Of a stretch of DNA of 64,000 nucleotides, positions 17,533 through 25,011 are shown in pieces. The position numbers and the translations under genes were made by a program. Numbering within the stretch: position 1 is the first letter of the stretch; the number at the start of each line of letters is the position of its first letter. The notes under the pieces were generated by a model. The model worked only from the letters and a program-made list of their open reading frames with translations, ran no database searches and was not told the DNA's origin. The stretch is from the NCBI RefSeq assembly GCF_025244665.1, contig NZ_CP104205.1, positions 930,001 through 994,000 of the forward strand, written 5' to 3'. The stretch is from Maribacter litopenaei (GTDB lineage: Bacteria > Bacteroidota > Bacteroidia > Flavobacteriales > Flavobacteriaceae).

Positions 17533-17976
17533 ATGGAAAGAGCGAACGAAATTCAAATCAGTTACAAGAACAATGGAAGTGCCAATCAATTAAAAATTAC
17601 CGATGCCAGTAGTGCCAACAACATTATAATGGATTCCTGGGATCGTAATACCATTGAATTATTCGAAACCTTTAAGGTTGTATATCTGAACAACTGCAAT
17701 ACCGTAAAAGGAATCTGTACCATTTCCACGGGAGGTATTTCCGGTACCATCGTTGATATACGCTTGATATTTGCTACGGCCTTAAAGACCTTGTCTACGG
17801 CCATTATCTTGACGCATAACCATCCCAGTGGAGTCGTGGTTCCTAGTCAAGCCGATATTCAATTGACCCAAAAAATAGTGAAGGCTGGGGAGTTATTGGA
17901 TATCAAGGTATTGGATCATATCATCGTTACACCACATGGTTCATTTTATAGCTTTGCAAATGAGGGGAAGCTTTAG
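17533..17976 (+). CDS. radC: RadC-like JAB domain protein
   Basis: From ATG 17533 a 147-residue protein consisting of the JAB/MPN domain alone, without the N-terminal helix-hairpin-helix of chromosomal RadC. The metal motif is complete: an early Glu in NTIELFETFKVVYLNN, then TAIILTHNHPSGVVVPSQADIQLT (H-x-H-P-S-G ... D), followed by LDHIIVTPHGSFYSFANEG. Short RadC-like proteins are frequent on mobilisable elements of Bacteroidota, where their task is unproven. The frame is intact. Choosing the internal ATG avoids an upstream extension that lacks similarity to the family. Confidence 0.85.
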   Translation: MERANEIQISYKNNGSANQLKITDASSANNIIMDSWDRNTIELFETFKVVYLNNCNTVKGICTISTGGISGTIVDIRLIFATALKTLSTAIILTHNHPSGVVVPSQADIQLTQKIVKAGELLDIKVLDHIIVTPHGSFYSFANEGKL

Positions 17977-18101
17977 ATTCAAATCAATTAAGGTTTTTGT
18001 AGTGCCTTTAAGTGACGCGTGTACTAATTTCATTAATACAACACTTGCATTGTCCTCAAAAAAGGATTAAATTGAACCATAGTTATTAATATTGGTTCAT
18101 T

Positions 18102-18353
18102 ATGGCAGTAATAAGAAAATCTATCACTTTTACGGAACAACAAGATGCCTTTGTCAAAAGTTTGATAGAGCAGGGGTTCTACACTAACGACAGTGAATAT
18201 ATTAGGGACATAATTCGAAAGGATCAAGAGCGCAGAAAACGAATCGTCGATCTGAACGAGGCCCTTATCGAAGGTATCGAGAGCGGACCTACCGATGCTA
18301 CTATAGATAGTATTTGGGAAGAAGCTATAAGCGAGCACAATGCCGGAAAATAA
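18102..18353 (+). CDS. parD: ParD-family antitoxin
   Basis: An 83-residue protein starting MAVIRKSITFTEQQDAFVKSLIEQGFYTNDSEYIRDIIRKDQERR, a typical ribbon-helix-helix ParD (CC2985) N-terminus, followed by an acidic tail that would wrap the toxin. It binds its own promoter and neutralises ParE in known systems. A clear start follows a GGTTCATT region. The gene overlaps the toxin by 14 bases, the usual arrangement that couples translation. It lies near the tRNA end of the island, where a toxin-antitoxin pair would stabilise the element. Confidence 0.9.
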   Translation: MAVIRKSITFTEQQDAFVKSLIEQGFYTNDSEYIRDIIRKDQERRKRIVDLNEALIEGIESGPTDATIDSIWEEAISEHNAGK

Positions 18354-18641
18354 TTATGTTATTAGTGCAAAGGCAAGGGACGATTTTAAGTCCATTGCCA
18401 AATACACGGTCGAAAAATTTGGGGAAACGCAATCCTTAAAATATGCAAAGGGCCTTAAAAGTGTTTTGACCGAACTTGGCGACAATCCGAACTTGGTAGG
18501 AGATATGTGGCCATAAAGGATAAAATGTTACTGCGTTACCGTTACAAGGCACATGTAATATTTTATTATCTAATGGAAAATCAAATTTTCATTGTAAGGG
18601 TATTGGGTGGTCGAATGGATTTTCCCAAACACCTTAAGTAA
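18340..18641 (+). CDS. parE: ParE-family toxin (frameshifted)
   Basis: Joined across a frame change near 18500, the product of about 100 residues reads MPENNYVISAKARDDFKSIAKYTVEKFG, LTELGDNPNLG, then AIKDKMLLRYRYKAHVIFYYLMENQIFIVRVLGGRMDFPKHLK. Both the KARxDF-KSIAxYT start and the SHVIFY...RVLGGRMD end are standard ParE/RelE-fold blocks. In known cases ParE poisons DNA gyrase. As written, the frame ends early (NLVGDMWP-stop), which would leave the antitoxin without a toxin. Since many genes here carry one-base breaks, a sequencing indel is equally possible. Confidence 0.85.
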
Positions 18642-18661
18642 AGTTCAAAAAAAACGATACA

Positions 18662-18847
18662 ATGAGCTCGAAATATACTAGATGGATTATTATTGGCTTC
18701 GTCGTTTGGCTCAGTTTATATTCTACATTTAGAATGACTAGCTTGTACGGATATAATGGTTTTTTGATTTCAATTTCAATAATAGTATTGTTATTGTTTC
18801 TTATTTATAGATTTCGAAAAAGTAAGATAAAATCAAAGTTCAAATGA
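18662..18847 (+). CDS. Small membrane protein, two segments
   Basis: A 61-residue frame with two hydrophobic segments (WIIIGFVVWLSLYS and FLISISIIVLLLFLIYRF) and a basic tail KSKIKSKFK. It starts 20 bases after parE and ends before a terminator, so it may belong to the same transcript. No family recognised. The clean membrane pattern supports a real gene, but similarity evidence is lacking. Confidence 0.5.
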   Translation: MSSKYTRWIIIGFVVWLSLYSTFRMTSLYGYNGFLISISIIVLLLFLIYRFRKSKIKSKFK

Positions 18848-18926
18848 AGAATAGATTGTTCTATTAAAAGGACTCAAATGCAAGCACCATACAATAAGTG
18901 CCCCCCATTTTGCCCCCTAAAAATTT

Positions 18927-18963
18927 AAAACCTCTGTAAAATATGGAGTTTACAGAGGTTTTT
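18927..18963 (+). terminator. Terminator at the island end
   Basis: Inverted repeat AAAACCTCTGTAAA and TTTACAGAGGTTTTT with an eight-base loop, ending in T residues, three bases before the tRNA 3' end. It would end the parD-parE transcript, and by symmetry could also act on the tRNA transcript. Confidence 0.75.
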
Positions 18964-18965
18964 AG

Positions 18966-19039
18966 TGACCTCGGCAGGATTCAAACCTGCAACCTTCTGA
19001 GCCGTAATCAGATGCGCTATTCAGTTGCGCCACGAGGCC
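18966..19039 (-). tRNA. tRNA-Arg (anticodon ACG)
   Basis: Read on the minus strand, 74 bases fold into a full cloverleaf: acceptor GGCCTCG with CGAGGTC (one G-U pair), D-arm stems GCGC, anticodon stem TCTGA / TCAGA around loop TTACGGC with anticodon ACG, and T-arm with GGTTTGAATCC. No CCA is encoded. The 3' end faces the mobilisation region. Confidence 0.92.
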
Positions 19040-19100
19040 GGTTTGGAATTTTTACGTATTCCAGGACGTTTTATGCTATTTACAGGTAACCTATATTTCG

Positions 19101-19174
19101 GTGATTCCTGCAACCATCTGAGCCGTTATTAGATGTGCCATTCTCCCGATAGCTATCGGGAGTGCCACGAGGCC
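19101..19174 (-). pseudogene. Degenerate tRNA-Arg copy with palindrome in the D-loop
   Basis: The minus strand begins GGCCTCGTGGCAC and later has GGCACATCTAATAACGGCTCAGATGGTTGCAGGAATCAC, matching the neighbouring tRNA-Arg through acceptor 5' side, anticodon arm (ACG kept) and part of the T-arm. The T-loop has lost bases, and the D-loop is replaced by the perfect 20-bp palindrome CTCCCGATAGCTATCGGGAG. It cannot form a normal T-arm or acceptor stem, so it is a relic. Confidence 0.7.
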
Positions 19175-19237
19175 GTTAATGGGGTGCAAATATATTTCTT
19201 TTTACATTTACCACAAAATTAAGACCCTTTATAATAG

Positions 19238-19750
19238 ATGGATTTTAAAAGCTATATCAGGGATGTGCCTGATTTTCCCAAACCCGGTATTTTGTTCAAG
19301 GATATAACGCCGCTCTTACAAGAACCCAAAGCATTGAAAATGGCAGCAGATGCCTTGGTGGAAGGGCTTACGGATAAAGGCATAGACAAGGTCGTTGGTA
19401 TGGAAAGTAGAGGGTTTCTATTTGGCCCATTGTTGGCAGAACGATTGGGGGCCGGATTTGTTCCTATTAGAAAACCGGGCAAACTGCCCTATAAGACCCT
19501 AAATGAGTCCTATGATTTGGAGTATGGAACCGACACCCTAGAAATACATGTAGATGGAATCGAAGAGGGAGATAAGGTATTAATACATGATGATGTTCTT
19601 GCCACTGGGGGCACAGCCTTTGCGACTACCAAATTGGTGGAAAACTTGGGGGGTATTATCGTTCAATGTAACTTTTTGATAGAACTTTCATTTCTCAATG
19701 GAAGGGAAAGAATACATTCCTTTGAGGTAAAATCACTGATTACCTATTAG
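19238..19750 (+). CDS. apt: Adenine phosphoribosyltransferase
   Basis: A 170-residue intact enzyme that makes AMP from adenine and PRPP (purine salvage, cytoplasm). Typical blocks are IRDVPDFPKPGILFKDITPLL at the N-terminus, GMESRGFLFGPLLAERL, RKPGKLP, YDLEYGTDTLEIH and the PRPP-binding loop KVLIHDDVLATGGTA. Length is normal for the family. It starts at ATG 19238 about 60 bases from the tRNA relic and is the first clear core gene right of the tRNA. Its stop overlaps that of the small gene on the other strand by four bases. Confidence 0.95.
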   Translation: MDFKSYIRDVPDFPKPGILFKDITPLLQEPKALKMAADALVEGLTDKGIDKVVGMESRGFLFGPLLAERLGAGFVPIRKPGKLPYKTLNESYDLEYGTDTLEIHVDGIEEGDKVLIHDDVLATGGTAFATTKLVENLGGIIVQCNFLIELSFLNGRERIHSFEVKSLITY

Positions 19751-19899
19751 GACAAGGCACGCGTGGTCACATAATATCTCCATCCGATAATCGCAAGTTG
19801 AAATTTACTGGCTTTGGACAAATCCAATTGTTTTTTTGAATAGGAGGGAAGTAGGGCCTTGTTCAATTTCGCCAAAAACGTAAAGAAGCTCTTTTTCAT
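19747..19899 (-). CDS. Conserved 50-residue protein, convergent with apt
   Basis: A short minus-strand frame MKKSFFTFLAKLNKALLPSY, then SKKQLDLSKASKFQLAIIGWRYYVTTRALS. I recall near-identical short proteins (basic helix, LPSYxKKxLDLxKAxKxQLAIIGWR) in many Flavobacteriaceae, sometimes mislabelled SsrA-binding protein. The conserved wording and the clean start support a real gene. Function unknown. It overlaps the apt stop codon by four bases tail to tail. Confidence 0.7.
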   Translation of the reverse strand: MKKSFFTFLAKLNKALLPSYSKKQLDLSKASKFQLAIIGWRYYVTTRALS

Positions 19900-20029
19900 C
19901 TGCTTATTTTAATTGTTTTTCATAGGTCAGATGTAATTCCCTATCTTGATAGTTATTGAGACATCTCCTTGTATATCGAGCCTTGATATGGCTCATTTCA
20001 AAACAACGTTTTAACAAACATACATAAAA

Positions 20030-20058
20030 AAAGATTGCGGTTTTAGACCGCAATCTTT
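20030..20058 (-). terminator. Terminator of the SPFH gene
   Basis: Perfect 12-bp stem AAAGATTGCGGT / ACCGCAATCTTT with a five-base loop. On the minus strand it is followed by a run of eight T residues. It lies 16 bases after the stop codon. Confidence 0.9.
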
Positions 20059-20073
20059 GAAAGTTGGTGGTTG

Positions 20074-21408
20074 TTACTCCTTTTTGCCATCCATCATTTT
20101 TTTGGCCGGATCGGCCCCAATGAGCGATTGCAATAAATTACCGTCGCTGGTCTTGCCGGTACTTCCTTCAATGAATATCTCCGGAAGACTTAGGTCTTTT
20201 AGCTCACGGGCCACGTGCACGGAGGTTTTATATTCCCATTCCGCACGTTCCTGTGGGGTGAGACCAGCGGAAACCAATTTGGCGTTTTTATAGGATTCCG
20301 CATCGGCAGCTACCTTCTTGCTCAAAGCCTTGAACTTTTCTACCTCGTATTGCTTCTTCTCCTTCGTTAAGTTGAACTCGGCTACTTTGGCCTCGGTTTC
20401 GGCAGCAATGGTTTTTTGAATCTGCTCTTTTTCTAATCGGGCCCTTTCAACGGCTTTGTCCGCTTCCCCTCCGGCTTTCTCCTTTTGGGCACGATAGAAT
20501 TCACGTTCCGCTTGCTGTTTTTCCAGCTGTGTCTGTGCCACCTCTTCCTTTTGTAACTGTAAACGGTTGTCAAAAGTTTCTTCCCAATCTATTTCCGTCA
20601 CCACGGCTTGGATAACGGTAAGCCCATAGGCCTTTAGGGAATTTCCTTTTTCTCTAACGGGTTCTGCATCCTTGACTTGGATTCGGAAGCGCTTTTGTTT
20701 CGATTCCTTGTTCATTACTGTACGAACGGTGCTGCTATCACCTATGATTTCACGGTTTTGATTCTCGGAATACTCCTCCAGTACATACATTCCGTTTTCC
20801 AGTTGATCCTTAAAATATCGGTCGAAGTCAGACGCCTGCCCGGAAATATAATCTTGGGCATCCATAAGCTTGCAGGTATTCTTTATAGACTGGTCAATAT
20901 TGGGAATGATGCGTGATCGGATCATATTCTGTTCCGTTTTATTACGATCGGCAACGGATAGAAACTGATTGTCATCATCTGTATTGATACCTATCACTAC
21001 AGAAGTTGCTATTCTAGCTTTCACCGCATCACTAAAGGCCCAGTATTTTGCATCATCTACATTGGCATATTCACTCTGCTCCCCAAGTTCTCCATTTGAA
21101 TTTGGAATAACATATTTAATAGGTAGCTCGAACTGAATAGGTATCAAGCGGCCCCACATTTTGGAATGGATACCTTGTCTAAAAACAGCCTTTTGCCCTC
21201 CCCAGGGATACTGTACGGCATAGGCCGTTCCAGGTTCTGCGTAGAAAAAGGCTCCGGTTATAATACTAAGAATTATTCCCAATAGTACTATTTGTAGACT
21301 TCGTTTAGGAGTTGCCCATCCCGTTAACTTGGTATTTCCAAAAATGGGTTTTGCCAAAAGGCCGAGCAACCCTACTACAATAATTAAAATTCCTATAAAT
21401 GTTAACAT
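20074..21408 (-). CDS. SPFH/band-7 membrane protein
   Basis: A 444-residue intact protein. Two N-terminal membrane segments (about 1-20, MLTFIGILIIVVGLLGLLA, and 38-58, SLQIVLLGIILSIITGAFF) are followed by an SPFH domain (about 60-280, with YPWGGQKAVFRQGIHSKMWG and KNTCKLMDAQDYISGQASDF). A long coiled coil rich in Glu, Lys and Ala (about 285-385, QLQKEEVAQTQLEKQQAEREF) follows, then a C-terminal tail ending KKMMDGKKE. The layout is that of prohibitin- or flotillin-like scaffold proteins that form large membrane rings. The cellular role is not determined by the sequence. It stands alone, with its own terminator. Confidence 0.85.
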   Translation of the reverse strand: MLTFIGILIIVVGLLGLLAKPIFGNTKLTGWATPKRSLQIVLLGIILSIITGAFFYAEPGTAYAVQYPWGGQKAVFRQGIHSKMWGRLIPIQFELPIKYVIPNSNGELGEQSEYANVDDAKYWAFSDAVKARIATSVVIGINTDDDNQFLSVADRNKTEQNMIRSRIIPNIDQSIKNTCKLMDAQDYISGQASDFDRYFKDQLENGMYVLEEYSENQNREIIGDSSTVRTVMNKESKQKRFRIQVKDAEPVREKGNSLKAYGLTVIQAVVTEIDWEETFDNRLQLQKEEVAQTQLEKQQAEREFYRAQKEKAGGEADKAVERARLEKEQIQKTIAAETEAKVAEFNLTKEKKQYEVEKFKALSKKVAADAESYKNAKLVSAGLTPQERAEWEYKTSVHVARELKDLSLPEIFIEGSTGKTSDGNLLQSLIGADPAKKMMDGKKE

Positions 21409-21801
21409 GGTTTTTCAAGTTTAGAGGTTATACATTATGATACTTACAATTAGATATAATATGAGTTTAATAACAGTGATCATCTTTATAGTTTTAGGTT
21501 ATACAATTGTTGTTTATAATCGATTATTCGAATAATATATAATGGAGTTTCGCTTCCATCCAAGAAATTTTAGTTAAATCGATATATTTGGATACAAGTA
21601 TGTAAGTAAAAAAATGATATATGTTATAATATTTGTGACTAATCCTACAATAATGTGATAAAATGTAATACGTATATACCTTTTTAGTTATATTATATAA
21701 ATTTTGTAGGGGTAAAATGGGATGTTTCCAAAAGTTGTAGGGGATTTTCATTAAAATTTCTTCGATTTTCTTCGATTTCATTTTTATGGGAAGCAAAAAA
21801 A
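21409..21801. other. AT-rich intergenic stretch
   Basis: About 390 bases of strongly AT-rich sequence upstream of the SPFH gene and downstream of the M56 gene. A 100-codon minus-strand frame is present but is composed of AT-driven residues (Tyr, Ile, Lys, Asn) with no signal or domain, so it is not accepted as a gene. Promoter elements of the SPFH gene should lie near 21410-21480, but none is clear. Confidence 0.5.
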
Positions 21802-21838
21802 AGACCCGGCCAAATGGATATTCCATGTGACCAGGTCT
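21802..21838 (-). terminator. Terminator of the M56 gene
   Basis: Stem AGACCCGG / CCAGGTCT with one mismatch and an inner stem ATGGA / TCCAT. On the minus strand it runs into eight T residues. It lies 36 bases after the stop codon. Confidence 0.8.
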
Positions 21839-21873
21839 GTCTAAATCGACTATCTTGTAAAGGTTGTTACCCT

Positions 21874-23558
21874 CTAGTTGGTGGTTATTTCAATAACACC
21901 GTCGGTGGCTTTTTTACCGTGCTTTTTTATGGCTTCTGAGCCTTTTAAGACATTAATGGATTTTATGTTACTGGGATCTAGTTTTTTTACTTGTTTCTCA
22001 TTACTCAGTTTTCCATTGATCAAAAACAAAGGTTTTTTATCTCCGTCGGTATCTATGAAGAAAAATCCATTAGACTCCTTTTCTATAATTTCGATATCAT
22101 GATCTTCATCGGAATCAGATTTAATAAAGATATGTTTTTTAGAACCTGGTGATACTTTTCTGATGACGATGTTTTCTTTGGTAACATTTTCATCATCGGA
22201 ATCAATCATGATAAAGGAGTTTTCATCGATATCCATATCCATCTCTTTTAAATCCTCAATGGAAACTTCTTCACCGTTAAGGGTCGCATATTTTTTTCCA
22301 TTTATTTTTTTAACTATAATTTCTTTGTGGTCTTCGTTTCCGTCTGACCTGTGCACCCACACCTTGGTATGAGCATCGGTATGCAATACGTTACTCTTTC
22401 CATTACCTATGGTAACAGTATTGTTTTCTGTATCAATTAAAATATAGGTGGGGTCGATCGTGTCATCGTCCGATTGTGAATTATGACTACTGCTGAATTC
22501 CGCACCTTTTTTAGTACCTCCGGAAACGTGAAGGGAAAGTGATGAAATCTCTCCATCCCCGTTCCTCACCGTTGTATAGGAAAAGTCGATATTGTCCTTT
22601 TTGAGATCGTTCTTGATTTTTAGGAGCTCATCGTCCGTCGTAGTTTTGTCAATAACCAATTCTATAACACCTTCTTCTGATAGGTTTACTTGGTCTCTTT
22701 GAAGGACATACTTAGTTTTTACATTGAAACTTAGAAGGAACAAAGCCAAAAAAGGCAAAATAAATAGACCTTTAAGTGCTTTGAATTTGTGTGATGGATG
22801 TTGATTGATCATGACGATTCGTTTTTTGATTAATGAATTAAAAAATGGATTAACGATTGATAAATTCTGTGGATCAACGGCCTGTTTAAGTAAAATATAT
22901 TGATACTCTTTTTTGTCCAATGAGGAAGTATGAATATTGGTGTCAGCGAGAAATTCCAAATTTTCCTTCAATGATTTTCGGTACAACCATGCAACGGGAT
23001 TGAACCACTGTACTATTAGGCACAGTTCCATAAGAATTATATCCAATGAATGTTTTTGCTTGGAATGAATTTTTTCATGTTCAATTATAGCATCAAGTTC
23101 CTTCGGGAATGAAGGCAAGGGTTGTATACGATATAGGTAAAGAAGGAGAAGGGTGTTATTTTTTTGTTGCTCCGTACATAGGAGAAGCCATCTTGATGAT
23201 TGACTGTTCCTCTCTTAATAATATATTTTAATTGAAAGATCTCCTTCGTTAGCCTAAGAACGAATAATAGGGCTCCCAGTGCATAGATTGTAAGTAGTAA
23301 TACGGGCAGGCTACTGGTTGAAGTTATCTCATTAACCAAATTTTGAGGTTCATTTGAAAGTTCTTGTGGAGTAAGGTTTAAGGTAATGGTCCTTGTTATG
23401 GATATTATTGGCAATATCATGGAGGCCAACAAACCAGTTAAGAGAAATAACCTGTTGTAAACAAATAACGTTTCCTTTTTGAGCAGAAAGTAATGGACTA
23501 TGTAAAATAAAGAAAGTAATCCACAAGACTTTAAGATATATATGAGTAGGGCTTCCAT
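21874..23558 (-). CDS. BlaR1/MecR1-like M56 metallopeptidase with plug-like tail (frameshifted)
   Basis: Joined at a frame change near 23100, an about 560-residue membrane sensor. It has four N-terminal membrane segments (LLSLFYIVHYFLLKK, LFLLTGLLASMILPII, LPVLLLTIYALGALLFVL and LFILPFLALFLLSF) and the zinc motif HEKIHSKQ (HExxH) with a downstream NLEFLADTNIH. A long acidic, strand-rich periplasmic part follows. The last 55 residues, PLFLINGKLSNEKQVKKLDPSNIKSINVLKG...ATDGVIEITTN, look like a TonB-plug segment rather than a penicillin-binding domain. With BlaI upstream it forms a BlaI-M56 pair: signal-driven cleavage of the repressor is the family model. The signal here is unknown. Confidence 0.85.
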
Positions 23559-23918
23559 CTATTTCCGTTTTTCTATCAAGTCAATAATTTCTTTAAGTTC
23601 TTCTACTGAAATCTTTTCTTCTTTAGCAAAGAAGGAAACTAAGCTTTTATAGGAGTTGTCAAAAAAATCGACCATGCTACTATTAACGAACTGTTTACGA
23701 TAATTCTCTTTGGAAACTAGTGGAAAGTATCTATGGGTTTTTCCAAAGGCCTCATGGCCCACATATTTTTTGTCTTCAAGGTTTCGTACAATTGTGGAAA
23801 GGGTATTGTAGTGTGGTTTTTCACCTTCAATTTCTTCCATGATTTCCTTAACAAAGCCCTTTTCCAGGCTCCAAAGGATTTTCATGACCTCTTCCTCTTT
23901 ATTGGTTAATTTTTGCAT
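23559..23918 (-). CDS. BlaI/MecI/CopY-family repressor
   Basis: A 119-residue winged-helix repressor: MQKLTNKEEEVMKILWSLEKGFVKEIMEEI, then HYNTLSTIVRNLEDKKYVGHEAFGKTHRYFPLVS, ending in a dimerisation helix. The ATG at 23918 fits the family start (an upstream ATG at 23936 is possible). The stop abuts the start of the M56 gene, which it would be co-transcribed with. Three operator-like dyads lie 25-80 bases upstream, so autoregulation is strongly suggested. Confidence 0.92.
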   Translation of the reverse strand: MQKLTNKEEEVMKILWSLEKGFVKEIMEEIEGEKPHYNTLSTIVRNLEDKKYVGHEAFGKTHRYFPLVSKENYRKQFVNSSMVDFFDNSYKSLVSFFAKEEKISVEELKEIIDLIEKRK

Positions 23919-23942
23919 GGTTTTAATTTTGGTCAAACCTAT

Positions 23943-23998
23943 AACTATTTTTGTAGTTATAAAACTATTTTTACAGTTATTTAACTATTTATATAGTT
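23943..23998. promoter_or_regulatory. Three BlaI-type operators, 20-bp spacing
   Basis: AACTATTTTTGTAGTT (23943-23958), AACTATTTTTACAGTT (23963-23978) and AACTATTTATATAGTT (23983-23998) are near-perfect dyads AACTA-N6-TAGTT starting exactly 20 bases apart, two helical turns. BlaI-family repressors bind such dyads (TACA/TGTA-type). The position directly upstream of blaI on the minus strand supports autoregulation. Confidence 0.85.
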
Positions 23999-24069
23999 TT
24001 TTATTGATTTTAAATGTTGTGCTTAGCTAACTTCAAGCCTTCCTTTATATTTGTTACCAAACCATTGAG

Positions 24070-25007
24070 ATGCAAGATCTCCTTTTCGTCATAACTGGAC
24101 TAGGATTATTGATTTTGGGAGGAAACTGGTTGCTGAAAGCTGCCGTGGATCTTTCTCTTAAACTTAGTATTCCAAAGATTGTCATAGGTATGACGGTGGT
24201 ATCTTTCGCTACCTCCGCACCGGAGCTTATCGTCAGCATTAAGGCGGCGTTGGATGGTTTTCCGATTTGGCCTTGGGTAATGTAGTAGGTTCCAATATAG
24301 CGAATTTGGGTTTGGTGTTGGCCGTAACCATTTTACTTAGTCCCATCGATGTAAATAAAAGTTTCTATGGCACAGATTGGCCCGTAATGATGGTAGCCTC
24401 CCTTCTTTTTTTCTTCTTTATCTATTTTGATGGGGTCATAGATCGGTATGAAGGTTTGGTTATGGTGGTATTTTTACTGCTATTTTTGGTTTATCTTCTT
24501 CGCTTTCAAAAAACGGCCGTGGTAGACGAAATGCCGGAAGATGATGAATACTTGCCTTTGTACAAAACCGCACTGTTTTTGGGACTGGGAGGCTTGTGTC
24601 TTTGGGGAGGTTCAGAACTGCTGATTTCAGGAGCCGTTGGATTGGCAACCGCCTTTGGGGTAAGCGAAAGGGTCGTTGCCATTACCATTGTTTCTGTAGG
24701 CACCAGTATCCCTGAGTTGGCAGCATCCGTCATAGCAGTTTTGAAAAAGGAAAAGGCGATTTCCCTAGGTAATTTGATAGGTTCCAATATTTTTAATTTG
24801 TTGGCAGTACTTGGAATAACTTCTCTGGTCACCCCAATTAAGGTCGTAGACCCAGGGTTATTGAGCAATGATATTTTCCGGATGTTGGGCATCTCCTTTA
24901 TAATATTTCCTTTGGTGTTTTTTCCAAAAGGATTACGGTTAGGTTGGCGAGATGGTATAATTCTTGTAGGAATTTATGTATCTTTTGTTTATCTAACCAT
25001 TACCTGA
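24070..25007 (+). CDS. Calcium/sodium antiporter, CaCA family (frameshifted)
   Basis: About 312 residues when joined near 24270. The two alpha-repeats that form the ion path are both present: VVSFATSAPELIVSIKAAL with LALGNVVGSNIANLGLVLA, and TIVSVGTSIPELAASVIAVL with ISLGNLIGSNIFNLLAVLG. Between them is an acidic loop (VVDEMPEDDEYLP). Around ten membrane segments are visible. This is the YrbG-type inner-membrane exchanger of Ca2+ for Na+ or H+. It begins about 70 bases from the BlaI operators on the other strand, so that region is divergent, and it is followed five bases later by the first of three tandem paralogues. Confidence 0.88.
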
Positions 25008-25011
25008 TACA

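Larger units (their letters stand above)
10573..18965. mobile_element. Putative mobilisable island between array and tRNA-Arg
   Basis: Between the recombinase and the 3' end of tRNA-Arg lie a BfmA-like protein, a DUF5712 relaxase candidate, a coupling protein, Fic, RadC-like and ParD/ParE genes. This is a typical set of mobilisable-island functions. tRNA 3' ends are common integration targets, and the genes lie on the 3' side of this tRNA. A left attachment repeat copying the tRNA end was not found by eye, so the left border is not known. The cassette array may lie within the same island. Confidence 0.45.

Noticed and set aside
18966..19039. tRNA-Arg 3' end as a proven attachment site
   Set aside because: No second copy of the tRNA end was found in the window, so only the position supports it.
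19101..19174. A second working tRNA-Arg
   Set aside because: The T-arm has lost bases, the acceptor 3' side does not pair, and the D-loop is replaced by a palindrome.
21524..21826. A 100-codon minus-strand frame between the SPFH and M56 genes
   Set aside because: AT-driven composition, overlaps the M56 terminator, and shows no domain, signal peptide or neighbour logic.
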